From positions 101,585-165,584 of the forward strand of contig NZ_JARZHH010000023.1 in assembly GCF_029946515.1 (NCBI RefSeq): a stretch of 64,000 nucleotides of DNA. The letters are read 5' to 3'. The notes below the pieces were generated by a model. It had not been told where the DNA came from. It saw nothing but the letters and a program-made list of their open reading frames with translations, and searched no databases. The DNA comes from Polyangium sp. 6x1 (lineage in GTDB: Bacteria > Myxococcota_A > Polyangia > Polyangiales > Polyangiaceae). Position numbers and translations under genes: made by a program. This document shows positions 35,652-44,711 of the stretch, one piece after another; within the stretch, counting starts at the first letter, position 1, and the number at the start of each line of letters is the position of its first letter.

Positions 35652-36479
35652 ATGCCCGCGTGTTTCACGGCGAGGCCCGCGACGGCCGCCGATTACGAGG
35701 CGTACGCCCGCCTGTTTCCCGAGCTCGCGACGGACGATCCCACGCTGCCGCGCGAAGTCTGGGGCGCGGAGCTCATGCCCCAGACCCTGATCCTGGAGCA
35801 GGGGAGCGAAATCGTGGGGTACGCGTACGTGGTGGCGCTGAAAGAGACGGGATACGTGCGCCACGTGGTCGTCGCGCCGGAGGCCCGCGGCCGAGGCGCA
35901 GGGCGCGCGCTGATGCGGGCGAGCGCCGAGCGATTGCGCGCAGCCGGCTGCTCGCGCTGGTGTCTCAACGTGAAGGTCGACAACACCGTGGCGATCGCGA
36001 TGTATTCGTCGGTCGGCCTGGAGAAGACGTACGAGTCGACGCCGATGCGGCTCGGATGGGACGTGGTCGAGCGCCTGCCAAGCGGGGAAGAGGGCATCAC
36101 GGCGCGGAGGATCGAGCCCCGGGAGGACGCGGCGCTGGAGGCAGCGTTTGGCCTGCCGATCGGTTCGATCGCGACGAGCCGCGCGAGAGCAGGGTGGGTG
36201 CTGCTGCGGCTCGTGGACGCGGCGCGGCCGGAGGAGGCGCGCGTGGGGTTCGCCTGCTTCAACCCGTCGTTCCCAGGGTCGTTCCCGTTCCGCGTGGCAA
36301 GGCCGACGCTCGTGAAGCCACTGCTCGAAGCCGTCCGGCCTCACGCGCGGCCCGAGGACGATTTCACGCAGGTCGTCGTGGAGAACGACCCCGCGACGAA
36401 GCGCATGCTCATCGATGCAGGCGCTTCGGTGCGGATGGAGATCATGAACATGGAAGGGCCGATCCCGGAGCGGGTTTGA
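35652..36479 (+). CDS. GNAT-family N-acetyltransferase
   Basis: 275 aa. The N-terminal 140 residues are a GNAT domain: YVRHVVVAPEARGRGAGRAL is the acetyl-CoA-binding V-x-P-x-x-R/Q-G-x-G/A motif, followed by LNVKVDNTVAIAMYSSVGLEKTY. The C-terminal half (from ~145) is a second, degenerate domain (VVVENDPATKRMLIDAGASVRMEIMNM) that keeps the terminal GNAT strand pattern, so this is a tandem GNAT protein with one active half. Acceptor unknown. It ends 16 bp before an eight-hairpin element. Confidence 0.88.
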   Translation: MPACFTARPATAADYEAYARLFPELATDDPTLPREVWGAELMPQTLILEQGSEIVGYAYVVALKETGYVRHVVVAPEARGRGAGRALMRASAERLRAAGCSRWCLNVKVDNTVAIAMYSSVGLEKTYESTPMRLGWDVVERLPSGEEGITARRIEPREDAALEAAFGLPIGSIATSRARAGWVLLRLVDAARPEEARVGFACFNPSFPGSFPFRVARPTLVKPLLEAVRPHARPEDDFTQVVVENDPATKRMLIDAGASVRMEIMNMEGPIPERV

Positions 36480-36495
36480 TCGAGGAGGCGCCTCG

Positions 36496-36940
36496 CTGGG
36501 GCTTTGCCCCAGGCCCCACCAGGAGCTGTCCGCTCCTGGACCTGGACCAGCGCAAGCGCTGGACTCGGGGTCGATGAACTGCGCGATGCGCAGTTCATCG
36601 AATGGGCCGGGTCAAGACCACGAGCCCTGCCAACCAAGACAGCAACGCTGACGGTTCGGCTGGCACCGCGGTTCCAACAGGAGCGCCGCTGCCAACCAAG
36701 ACAGCAACGCTGACGGTTCAGCTGGCGCCGCGGTATCAACGGCCTGTTGGAAGAACTGCGCGCAGCGCAGTTCTTCCACGAAAGGTCCAGGGCTGGCCCT
36801 GCAAAGAGGGGGCGGACAGCTTTAAAAAACTCTCCCCGCATCGACTGCGCTTTGCGCAGTCGATGCCCAGAGGTCCAGGGCTGGCCCTGGTCCGGGTCGA
36901 GGGGCGGATAGCCCCCGCGGGGCCCGGGGCAGCGCCCCGG
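36496..36940 (+). repeat. eight-hairpin element, copy B (expanded)
   Basis: Arm 1: H1 36496-36512, H2 36519-36539 (loop TGTCC), H3 36547-36562, H4 36571-36601. The core is duplicated as two 62-bp tandem units (from 36629 and 36691), each with AACCAAGACAGCAACGC. Arm 2 starts H5 36748-36778 and an imperfect H6 (36787-36802). An inserted reversed H2-like piece (GGGGGCGGACAGC near 36809) follows. A second set continues: GCATCGACTGCGC / GCGCAGTCGATGC (36838-36866), H6 36875-36890, H7 36901-36915, H8 36924-36940. It fills the 476-bp gap between convergent genes. Confidence 0.88.
36629..36740 (+). repeat. 62-bp tandem duplication of the element core
   Basis: Two units starting GCCAACCAAGACAGCAACGC, the second slightly truncated, lie in the core of copy B. 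Copies A and C have one core each, so the duplication happened within this copy. They are nearly identical over the first 30 bp. Confidence 0.75.
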
Positions 36941-36955
36941 CGAGGCGCCCTCAGC

Positions 36956-39900
36956 TCAGTTCGTGGCTTTTCCGGCGAGCAGATCTGCGGCCGTCTTGCG
37001 GATGCGGGGCTCGGGGTCGCTCGTGGAGAGCTTGCGCAGGATGGGCTCGGCGGCGGCGCGATCGAGCGAGGCCATGGAGAGGGCTGCGGCCTCGCGCACG
37101 AGGGCGTACGGGTCGTCTTGTGCGATCGTGGTGAGCGTCTCGAAGGCGACCCGGCCATTGGCGCCTGCGCCGAGGCGGCCGAGCGCTTCGGCGGCGCGTA
37201 CGCGGAGCGGCCAGCTTGGTGCTTCGCGGCCGAGGCGCGCGACGGCGGCGATGGTGGCCGGGTGCTTGACCTTGCCGAGTGCGGCGAGCGCTGCCCGTCG
37301 CACGCTCTCTTCGGGATCGGAGAGTGCGTCGATCACGGCGTCCTGCGCCTCTTTTTCGTGCCTCCGCGCGAGGAGCTCGACTGCGCGTGTGCGGACCTCG
37401 AGCGCTGGGTGGCGGACGAGTGCGACGAATGCGGGCACGACGGCTGCGGCGATGCGCTCGATTGCGGCTGAGCTCGCGCGCGCTGACTCGGGATCGAGTT
37501 TGTCGTCGGGGCCGAGCAAGGGCGCGAGCGAGAGATCCACGTCGCTTGCGAGGAGCGCGTCTGCGACGACGCGGGCGCGATCGGGCGAGGTCGAGGCTGC
37601 GGCCACGGCTGCTCGTTCGAGCGAGGGCGCGAGGGCGACGAGCGCGCGGGCGCGGGCTGATGCGAGGCGCGCTGCGTCGGGGCCGAGGCCCGCGAGGATC
37701 TCCTTCATGGAGAGCGGACCATCCGGCACTGGCAGGGCCTCGCCCGTGCGGGAGAAGTTTTTCGTGGCGAGCGCGGTTGCGGCGGCGACGGCGGTGCGGC
37801 GCATCGACTCGTCGGTCGCGAAGAGGCTCGATGCGAGGGCGTTCTCGGCGGAGGCGCTCTGCGCGGCGTCGCCCTTCGGCGCGAGGCGCGCGAGGGCCAC
37901 GAGGGCCGCTTGCCGGAGGACGGGCTCGTTCGCGTCCGCGAGCGCGACCAGCATGTGCAGGTTCTCGCTCTGGGCGATGCCGAGCTCCGCGAGTGCGTGC
38001 ACGGCTGCTGCGCGCGCGGTGGCGCCGGCTTCGGGCGCGCGGGCGAGGGACACGAGCGCGGGGGCGTACTTCTTGTCGTGCGTGAGGCCGAGGCCGAGGG
38101 CCGCGACGCCGCGCACCTCCGGCGAGGTCGAGCCCAGCAGTTTGACCAGCAAGGGTTCGGCCTTCTTGTCGCCCATGCGCGCGACGCCCCAGGCCGCGGC
38201 GACGGCGATGGAGTCGCTCGGCAAGAGCGCTGCGCCCGTGTCCTTCGGCGCGAGCATCTGCTCGTAGCGCGGCAGGATCGACGGATCGCGCAGGGCGCCG
38301 CAGGCGATCATGGCCCGCACGCGCAGGCTCTTGTCGGCCTGGCCCGTCGCGTAGTTGTAGAGGGCCGGGCCTGCGCTCTTGTTCTCGACGTACGCGAGCA
38401 CCTCGATCGCGATCTTCTGCTGCGACTCCTTGTCGTCGGCGAGCGCGTCGAGCAGCGGCTTGATCGCGCGGGCCCCGATCTTCCCGAGCTCCGCGCGGGC
38501 CGCCTTCGCCGCGGGCGACGCGCCGCCCTCGTGCCGCACCTTTTGCACGAGCGGCAGGGTCATCGCGCCGTAGAGCTCGACGAGCAGGCGCCGGTAGATG
38601 CCCTTCTGCGGGTTGCCGACGGCGACCGGTAAGAGCTCGCGTTCGAGTGACTCGAGCGAGTTCTTGCCGAGGTTGATCTGCATGCTCATGCGCGCCGCGC
38701 GCGAGACGAGCTCCTCGTCGGGGGACGAGCGCACGACGCGGCGGAAGAGGCGATCGGCCTCGTCGACCTGGCCGCTCGACAGGAGCAGCTCGGCGAGGTC
38801 GAAGTAGACTGGGAAGAGCCGGTCGTTCCTCTGGATCGCCTGGCGGTACTCGGCGATCGCGTGGACGTAGTCCTGCCTCCGCCGGTACATGTCGCCGAGC
38901 TTCTGATGGCCGTTCGCGTCCTCGGGCGAGAGCTCGACGGCGCGCGCTGCGTACTTGATCGAGTCGTCGTCGCGGTAGAGCTCGGCCGCGTACTGGGCCA
39001 TGCGCTGGTAGAACTCGCGCGCGCGCTTCGGGTTCACCTCGACGAGTTTTTCGAGCACGCCGATCGCGCCGAGCAGGTTCTGCTCCAGCACGAGGATTCG
39101 TTCGAGCGCGAGCAGGCTCTCTTCGTCGCCGGGCGCGAGCTCGGTGACCTTGCGCAGCGTGGCCTCGGCGTCGGGGAGGCGATGCAGGCGGCGTTGCACC
39201 TCGGCGAGCAGCCTCCCGGCTTCGAGATCCGGCGGGGTTTGGTTGAAGCGCGCGGTGAGCGGCGCGACGCGGCTCGGCAGCTCGTGCGCGAGCGACCACA
39301 GGCTCACGATGTGCGTGCGCGCCTCGCGGGCGAGCAGCTTGTCGTTCTGGGCGCCGGCGAGCAGCTCCTCCCAGATGACGCGCGCCTCGGCGTACCGCGT
39401 CCCGGCGCCGCCGAGCGACGCGGCCGTGCGCTCGATCGCGACCGCGAGGTTTTTCTTGTACCGGACGTTGGTCGGCTCGAGCTGGACGGCCTCACGCAGA
39501 GCGTTCAGCGCTTCGAGTGGCATGTCGTGGTCGAGGTAGACCTCGCCGAGGAGGGAGTTTGCCCGCGCGCGGTTCGGCACGACCTGCTTGATGCGCGCCC
39601 ACGTCTCCAGCGCCTTTTTCTTGTCGCCGGCCTGGTAGTACCGATCGCCGAGGTCGACGATGTACGTGTGGTCGGCGCCGCCCGAGGCCGCGAGCTTTTG
39701 CAGGACCTTGAGGGCTTTGTCCTTCTCCTCGACGCGCTCGTAGAAGTCGGCGACGGCGGCGAGGATCTCGGGCTCGCTGCCGACGCGCGCTTCGAGCTCG
39801 GTGAGCAGCTTCAGCGCCTTCGGGCGATCGCCGCGCTGGATGAGCGTCTCGCAGAGCTCGAAGACGAAGTCGGGGTTGCCGGGCGCGGCCTTGATGAGCG

Positions 39901-41104
39901 CCTCGTACTCCTTGATCGCCGCGTCGAGCTCGCCCGCGGTCTGCAAGAGGTGCACGAGCTTCAGGCGCACGTCGATCGCGCGGCTGTCGATGCCGAGCAC
40001 CTTGCGGTACGTGGCGATCGCCTTGTCGACGTCGCCCGTCTCTTCGTAGAGACCGCCCAGCGTGGCGAGGCGCTGCGCGTCCTGTGCCTTCTCGGCTTCG
40101 AGGATCGGGATGAGCTCGGCGAGCTTGCCCTCGGCGCGGAAGGCGTCGGTCATGATGACCAGGATCTCGGCGCGCACGCCGGCCGCGCCGCCCGCGACCG
40201 TGAGCGCGCGCTTGAGCACGCTCAGCGCCTCCTCGGTCTTCTTCTGCCGCGCGAGGACCTGGCCGAGATCCCGGAGCGCAGGCGCGAGCGCGCGGTTGTC
40301 GCCGGCGGCGGCCTTCACGAGCTCGCGGAATTCCACCTCGGCGCGATCGTAAATCCCGCGCGCCAAGAGCTCCCGGCCGAGCTCGGCCTTCACGAAGAGC
40401 GAGCCTTGCGCGGCCTTCACGAGCGCGTCGTGGTGCTTCTTCGCAGCCTCGAAATCCTTCAGATCGAGGCAGAGCCCGAGGAGCGTGCGCGTCGTCTGCT
40501 CCATGTCCGGGCCGGGCTTGAGCAGGGCGAGGGCCTTTTCGTAGCTCGTGCGGGCGGCGGACTTGTCGCCGCGCTCGGCCTGGAGCTGCGCGAGGGCGAG
40601 GATGGCTTGCGGATCGTTCGGCTTCTCGGCGATCGCGGCCTCGTACGTCTTGACCGCGTCGTCGGGGCGGCCGTCGAGCTTGTAGATGCCGGCGAGCGCG
40701 ACCTTCGCGGCCCAGGCGTCGGCGCCCGGCGTGGCGGCGCGTTTTTCGAACTCCTCGACGAGCTTCTTGATGTTGCCGTCGCGCTCCCGATAGAGCTGCG
40801 AGAGGCGCTGGAGCGGGAACGGCGCGCTCGGCTGCGAGATGACGATCGCCGTGTACCGCGCGATGAGCGCGTCGCTGCCCGGGCCTTTGCCCGTCGGCTC
40901 GGCGTCGCCTTGGGGCTGTTTCGGCTGCTTCGGCTGCGCGGGCCTACCGCCCCCGCCGCCGGGCTGCGGGTTCGGCTTCGGGGGCTTTTTGCGGTTGCGC
41001 CCGGACGGGTCGAAGTCCGCGGCCTCGGCGCCGGGCGGCGCGAGGACGGTCGCGGCGAAGGGCAGGCCGAGGAGCAGGCAGCCGGCGAGGACGTGGGAGC
41101 GCAC
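36956..41104 (-). CDS. giant TPR and HEAT-repeat secreted protein
   Basis: A GTG at 41104 starts a Sec signal (VRSHVLAGCLLLGLPFAATV...GAEA), giving 1382 aa. A Pro/Lys/Gly linker (RKKPPKPNPQPGGGGG) follows. Residues about 70-900 are many TPR units (e.g. ARTSYEKALALLKPGPD, YVHAIAEYRQAIQRNDRLFP). The last ~450 residues are HEAT repeats of the PBS-lyase type (ALSDPEESVRRAALAALGKV, HPALEVRTRAVELLARR). It is a periplasmic scaffold or binding protein with no catalytic motif. It starts 13 bp after the M61 peptidase stop, so the two are co-transcribed. Confidence 0.9.
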   Translation of the reverse strand: MRSHVLAGCLLLGLPFAATVLAPPGAEAADFDPSGRNRKKPPKPNPQPGGGGGRPAQPKQPKQPQGDAEPTGKGPGSDALIARYTAIVISQPSAPFPLQRLSQLYRERDGNIKKLVEEFEKRAATPGADAWAAKVALAGIYKLDGRPDDAVKTYEAAIAEKPNDPQAILALAQLQAERGDKSAARTSYEKALALLKPGPDMEQTTRTLLGLCLDLKDFEAAKKHHDALVKAAQGSLFVKAELGRELLARGIYDRAEVEFRELVKAAAGDNRALAPALRDLGQVLARQKKTEEALSVLKRALTVAGGAAGVRAEILVIMTDAFRAEGKLAELIPILEAEKAQDAQRLATLGGLYEETGDVDKAIATYRKVLGIDSRAIDVRLKLVHLLQTAGELDAAIKEYEALIKAAPGNPDFVFELCETLIQRGDRPKALKLLTELEARVGSEPEILAAVADFYERVEEKDKALKVLQKLAASGGADHTYIVDLGDRYYQAGDKKKALETWARIKQVVPNRARANSLLGEVYLDHDMPLEALNALREAVQLEPTNVRYKKNLAVAIERTAASLGGAGTRYAEARVIWEELLAGAQNDKLLAREARTHIVSLWSLAHELPSRVAPLTARFNQTPPDLEAGRLLAEVQRRLHRLPDAEATLRKVTELAPGDEESLLALERILVLEQNLLGAIGVLEKLVEVNPKRAREFYQRMAQYAAELYRDDDSIKYAARAVELSPEDANGHQKLGDMYRRRQDYVHAIAEYRQAIQRNDRLFPVYFDLAELLLSSGQVDEADRLFRRVVRSSPDEELVSRAARMSMQINLGKNSLESLERELLPVAVGNPQKGIYRRLLVELYGAMTLPLVQKVRHEGGASPAAKAARAELGKIGARAIKPLLDALADDKESQQKIAIEVLAYVENKSAGPALYNYATGQADKSLRVRAMIACGALRDPSILPRYEQMLAPKDTGAALLPSDSIAVAAAWGVARMGDKKAEPLLVKLLGSTSPEVRGVAALGLGLTHDKKYAPALVSLARAPEAGATARAAAVHALAELGIAQSENLHMLVALADANEPVLRQAALVALARLAPKGDAAQSASAENALASSLFATDESMRRTAVAAATALATKNFSRTGEALPVPDGPLSMKEILAGLGPDAARLASARARALVALAPSLERAAVAAASTSPDRARVVADALLASDVDLSLAPLLGPDDKLDPESARASSAAIERIAAAVVPAFVALVRHPALEVRTRAVELLARRHEKEAQDAVIDALSDPEESVRRAALAALGKVKHPATIAAVARLGREAPSWPLRVRAAEALGRLGAGANGRVAFETLTTIAQDDPYALVREAAALSMASLDRAAAEPILRKLSTSDPEPRIRKTAADLLAGKATN

Positions 41105-41117
41105 GAGCGGGAGGGTA

Positions 41118-43103
41118 TCACGTGGAGCCGCGGCGAGCCTGCTCGCGGAGGGGCGCGGAAGCGCCGGGCCGTCCGTTTTGGCGCTGTTCGTTCGGGCTCG
41201 TCCCAGGGCCGGACGCCCGAGGCTTGATGATCTCACGGAGCAGATCGGGCCTCGAGGCGTCGCGCACCAAGTGCGGATATTTTTCCCCCTCGGTGTAGTT
41301 CACGAAATACGTCCTGTAAAACCCCGCATTTTCCACCAGCAGCTCGAGGGGCTTCCGTGTCTTCTTGGCTGTCCGCAGGGCGCTTCGGAGTTCGTCGGCC
41401 GACCACTGCCGTCCGTTCACCGCGATCAGCTTCATGCCGGGCGCAAGGCCGGCCCGCGCCGCTGGCATACCGTGGACGGCGTCCAGGATCTGCCCGTCCT
41501 CGTTGCGCGTACGGACCCTCAATCCGATCGAGTAGCTGAAGTCTGCGACCCGTCGATACTCCCTATCGATGACCTCCGCGATTTCGTTGGGTTTGTCGGT
41601 GTAGGTCAACTTCCACCCACTTGCTTCGATGCCTCCGAGGGGAGCGCGCGGCGACGTGGAGCTCAATCGAGCGTCGAAGAAACCCTTCCAGTCGTAGGGA
41701 GCCACGGCTTGGAGGGCGGAGACCAGCTCGTCGAGCGTGTAGGGCTCGAGGCCTGGGACGCCGTTGCTTCCGCCGTAAAAGCGGCGGAGGAAGTCGTCGA
41801 GCGACCGCCGGTTCTGGGTCTGGCGGCGGATGATTCCGTCGGCTTCCAGCCAGATCAGCAGGCCTTCATTGTAGAAATCGGTGCCCCGCCGCCAGGATAT
41901 CCATGCCCCCGGCGCGTTGTAGAGAACCTGCGCCGAGACCGCCGTGTCTGCGAGGGGTCGCCACGTGCGTCCTGGCCGGGCGCGATCCAGCGTTGCAGCG
42001 GCGCTCGCAAGATCCTCCCGAAACTCCTCGGGCGTGTAGAGGCCGCTGCGGGCCGAGAGCACGTTTCCAAGGTGTTCTGTGAGTCCTTCGTAGACCCACA
42101 GCAGGTTTCCCTTCATCGGCTGCTCGAAATCGGGCGTCGCCAGGCCGGCGGGGCGCCGGTATTTTCCGTTCCAGGCATGCACGAACTCGTGCGCGAGCAC
42201 GTTGCCCGTCAACTGCCGCAAGCCGTCGGTGCGGAGGGAACGCTCCGGCGTCCGGTTGTCACTGGATTCATGGTGCTCGAGCCCGAGGAAACCGCCCACG
42301 TGATCGCTGAGCGATAGCAGGAAACGGTAACTGCGATAGGGATGCGTGCCGAAGAGGGCATTCGCCTCGGCGACCAGCCTTCCACAGTTTTCGACCATGG
42401 ACGCCGGCATTTCCAGCGCCGACTCCGAATCGCCGGCCATGTCGATCTGGTGAGACGGTAGGCCGGAAACGCGGAGCGGAATCGTTCGAAAATGAGCCCC
42501 GCCGAGGACCGGGGAGTCCACCAGTGTCGTCAGAGAGACGGGCGCAAACTCGATGGTCTCCCCGCTCTGCTTTGCCACCGGGAGCGCGGTGCCGAACTTC
42601 CACCCGGCAGGGAGGCGCAACGTGGCGGCATAGGTCAGCTCGCCCGGCGCGCGACCCTTGGGAGAGAGCAAGACCTGGTTCCAGTTCAATACAGCGAGCT
42701 GCGCGCTGGCCGTCGAACCCTGGTCTGCTTGGCTGGGGGAGACGTAGTCGAGCTCGACCTCGAGGGCATTCGCTCCGGCAGGCGCCTCCAGATGGAAGGC
42801 ATACATGTCCACGTCGTCGCGTCTCCAGGCGAGCGTCTTGCCAGCGGCGGTGAACTTCAGGCCCACGAGGTTCTCGATCGGGCCGGTCGGGCCGTGCTCG
42901 CCGGGAATCCACTTGGGATACACCAGCGTCAGAGGCCCCGGCGTCGCGGGGATCACCAGCCGGGCATGAAAGATTCGGCGGGGCGCTTCGCTCAAGTCCA
43001 CGCTCAGGCGAATGGTCTCTGCCGCCGCGCTCCTCACGCCGATCGAAATCAACGCGACCGCGACCCAGCTCATCCCGATTCTGGTCAGGGAATGATTTCG
43101 CAT
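41118..43103 (-). CDS. M61-family glycyl aminopeptidase with PDZ domain
   Basis: 661 aa from ATG 43101-43103 (an in-frame ATG at 43130 is also possible), with signal VAVALISIGVRSAAA. The N-terminal beta domain is followed by the thermolysin-like M61 core: HEFVHAWNGKYRRPAGL carries the HExxH zinc site and YEGLTEHLGNVL holds the glutamate ligand. A PDZ-like domain near 520-600 (GMPAARAGLAPGMKLIAVNG) is standard for M61. It should be an envelope peptidase acting on N-termini with Gly or Ala. The C-terminal 30 residues are Pro/Arg-rich. Confidence 0.95.
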   Translation of the reverse strand: MRNHSLTRIGMSWVAVALISIGVRSAAAETIRLSVDLSEAPRRIFHARLVIPATPGPLTLVYPKWIPGEHGPTGPIENLVGLKFTAAGKTLAWRRDDVDMYAFHLEAPAGANALEVELDYVSPSQADQGSTASAQLAVLNWNQVLLSPKGRAPGELTYAATLRLPAGWKFGTALPVAKQSGETIEFAPVSLTTLVDSPVLGGAHFRTIPLRVSGLPSHQIDMAGDSESALEMPASMVENCGRLVAEANALFGTHPYRSYRFLLSLSDHVGGFLGLEHHESSDNRTPERSLRTDGLRQLTGNVLAHEFVHAWNGKYRRPAGLATPDFEQPMKGNLLWVYEGLTEHLGNVLSARSGLYTPEEFREDLASAAATLDRARPGRTWRPLADTAVSAQVLYNAPGAWISWRRGTDFYNEGLLIWLEADGIIRRQTQNRRSLDDFLRRFYGGSNGVPGLEPYTLDELVSALQAVAPYDWKGFFDARLSSTSPRAPLGGIEASGWKLTYTDKPNEIAEVIDREYRRVADFSYSIGLRVRTRNEDGQILDAVHGMPAARAGLAPGMKLIAVNGRQWSADELRSALRTAKKTRKPLELLVENAGFYRTYFVNYTEGEKYPHLVRDASRPDLLREIIKPRASGPGTSPNEQRQNGRPGASAPLREQARRGST

Positions 43104-43323
43104 GGATGCCCCCCGGGAGGCTTCTCCCATGTCGCCCCACGAAAATGGTAGGGGGCTCGTCCGTGGTCGTCAAATGGGGCTCGAGACGTCAGGGGCACGT
43201 TCGCGCTCCTACGCCGGGGCACCCGGAGCAGATCCAGAAAAAGGGGCGCCTATCCGGTGAACGCGAAAGGTCTCGTTTTCCGCGGCGCGTCCGCCCGGAT
43301 CCTTTTTAGTGCGCTGTAGAGAC

Positions 43324-43339
43324 GGAGGCTTCTGCCTCC
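43324..43339 (-). terminator. hairpin downstream of trypsin-like gene
   Basis: GGAGGC / GCCTCC with a 4-nt loop, 7 bp beyond the stop of the minus-strand peptidase-like gene. There is no U-run directly after it, although AAAAA follows about 15 nt later. It is a plausible terminator stem. The rest of the 243-bp gap 43104-43346 shows nothing else clear. Confidence 0.35.
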
Positions 43340-43346
43340 TCGGATT

Positions 43347-44630
43347 TCATTCGTATCCGGAGAGGCGCCAGTGCCCCTGCTCGAAGCGGAAGCGCATCGT
43401 CCGACGCTCGCCCGAGCCGAGATCCATGCCGACGCGCACGAAGCCGCGATCCTCGTAATCACGCACGTCCTTCTCGACGACGCGCGAGCAAGGATCCCCC
43501 GTGATGCCCTTTTGCCGCTTCAGGTCGACGTAGAGGTACGCGAACGTGAGCCCGCGCAGGTGCTCCATCACGTCGCCTTTTTTCACGGCGGACACGAGCT
43601 CGCCAAAGGCCTCCTCGTTGACCTTGGGCTTGCCCGGCGTCACCTCGCCCGTCTCGTCGTTGCGCTCGGGAGGCCCACTCTCGATGTACCGGAGCTCCCA
43701 GGTGGGCACGCCGCGCTCGGCGACGAGGCGATCCGAGACGAGCGAGACCGTGGAGACCGGGGGCTCGCCGCCGATGCTGAGCTCGTCCGTGAGCTCCTTG
43801 CACGAGGTCTGGATCTGCTTGATCGTCGCCTTCACGTCGGTCTTCGCCGGCACCTTGAAGGCGCGCTCGAGCACGCCCTTCACCGTCTCGGCGGGGACGG
43901 CGCTGTAGAGGTTGTCGTTCGAGCGCATCGTCAGGGTGTTGATGCCGATGACGTCGAGCGAGTCCTTGCGGAAGAGGGGGCCGCCGCTGTTGCCCGGATC
44001 GATCGCGGCCGTGTGCTGCAGGAACGAGGACTTGTGGCCACGCACGGTGACCGAGAAATCGGCGTTCGAGATGGTGCCGCTCGTGAGGCGGTACGATTGC
44101 TGTTCGCCGACGCGCGGATACCCCGAGGCCTGCACCGCCTCGTCGTTCTTCACGCTGCCGTCCGCGAGCGCGGCCACCGCAATGGAGCTCGTCGCCAGGC
44201 TCTCGGGCACCTTCACCACGGCGACGTCGTATTTGTCGTCGGTATAAAGGACCTCGCAATCGTTCAGCGAGGTGTGCTCGTCGAGGATGATCGTGACCTT
44301 CGGCGCGCTGTCGACGACGTGCCGGTTCGTGATCAGCACGAGGCCCTTGCCGTCCGGCGTTTTGAGGAAAAACCCGCTGCCGGTCGAGGTCCAGCCCACG
44401 CCGACGGTGCCCATGGCGTCCGGGAGGCGCGACTTTTTCACGGTGTCGACGAACGTGCTCTTCACGTCCTCGGGCAGCTCGGCCTTGACGCGCACGGTGG
44501 CCTTGCGCTGCATCTCCGGGACGTTGGCCTTGGCCGCGGGCGCCGAGGGTTCCTTCGTCTCCGGCAGAGGCGTCCCGCCTCCGCAGCCCATCAGGAAAAG
44601 AACCAGACCGAACGCGAGCCTCTGAGCCAT
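43347..44630 (-). CDS. trypsin-like serine protease lipoprotein
   Basis: ATG 44630 is chosen over 44645 because GAGGAA lies 9 nt upstream of it; 427 aa. Lipobox FLMGC anchors it. The chymotrypsin-fold triad is visible: ITNRHVV (His), YDVAVVKV (Asp) and AIDPGNSGGPLF (Ser with oxyanion Gly), as in DegP/trypsin_2 proteases, but there is no PDZ domain. The C-terminal ~170 residues form a separate domain (from TWELRYIESGPPERN) of unknown fold that may bind a regulator. It likely cleaves envelope proteins. Confidence 0.9.
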   Translation of the reverse strand: MAQRLAFGLVLFLMGCGGGTPLPETKEPSAPAAKANVPEMQRKATVRVKAELPEDVKSTFVDTVKKSRLPDAMGTVGVGWTSTGSGFFLKTPDGKGLVLITNRHVVDSAPKVTIILDEHTSLNDCEVLYTDDKYDVAVVKVPESLATSSIAVAALADGSVKNDEAVQASGYPRVGEQQSYRLTSGTISNADFSVTVRGHKSSFLQHTAAIDPGNSGGPLFRKDSLDVIGINTLTMRSNDNLYSAVPAETVKGVLERAFKVPAKTDVKATIKQIQTSCKELTDELSIGGEPPVSTVSLVSDRLVAERGVPTWELRYIESGPPERNDETGEVTPGKPKVNEEAFGELVSAVKKGDVMEHLRGLTFAYLYVDLKRQKGITGDPCSRVVEKDVRDYEDRGFVRVGMDLGSGERRTMRFRFEQGHWRLSGYE

Positions 44631-44711
44631 CGGCACATTCCTCATGGTGGATGGAAATCGCGAAGCTCGATCAGACACGACTCCGAGGACGTTGGCAAGC
44701 CGTGCCACGAC

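Noticed and set aside
36602..37471. Open frame covering the hairpin element of copy B
   Set aside because: It translates repeat DNA and then the antisense of the HEAT gene; similar peptide runs in copies A and C come from the repeat, not from a protein family.
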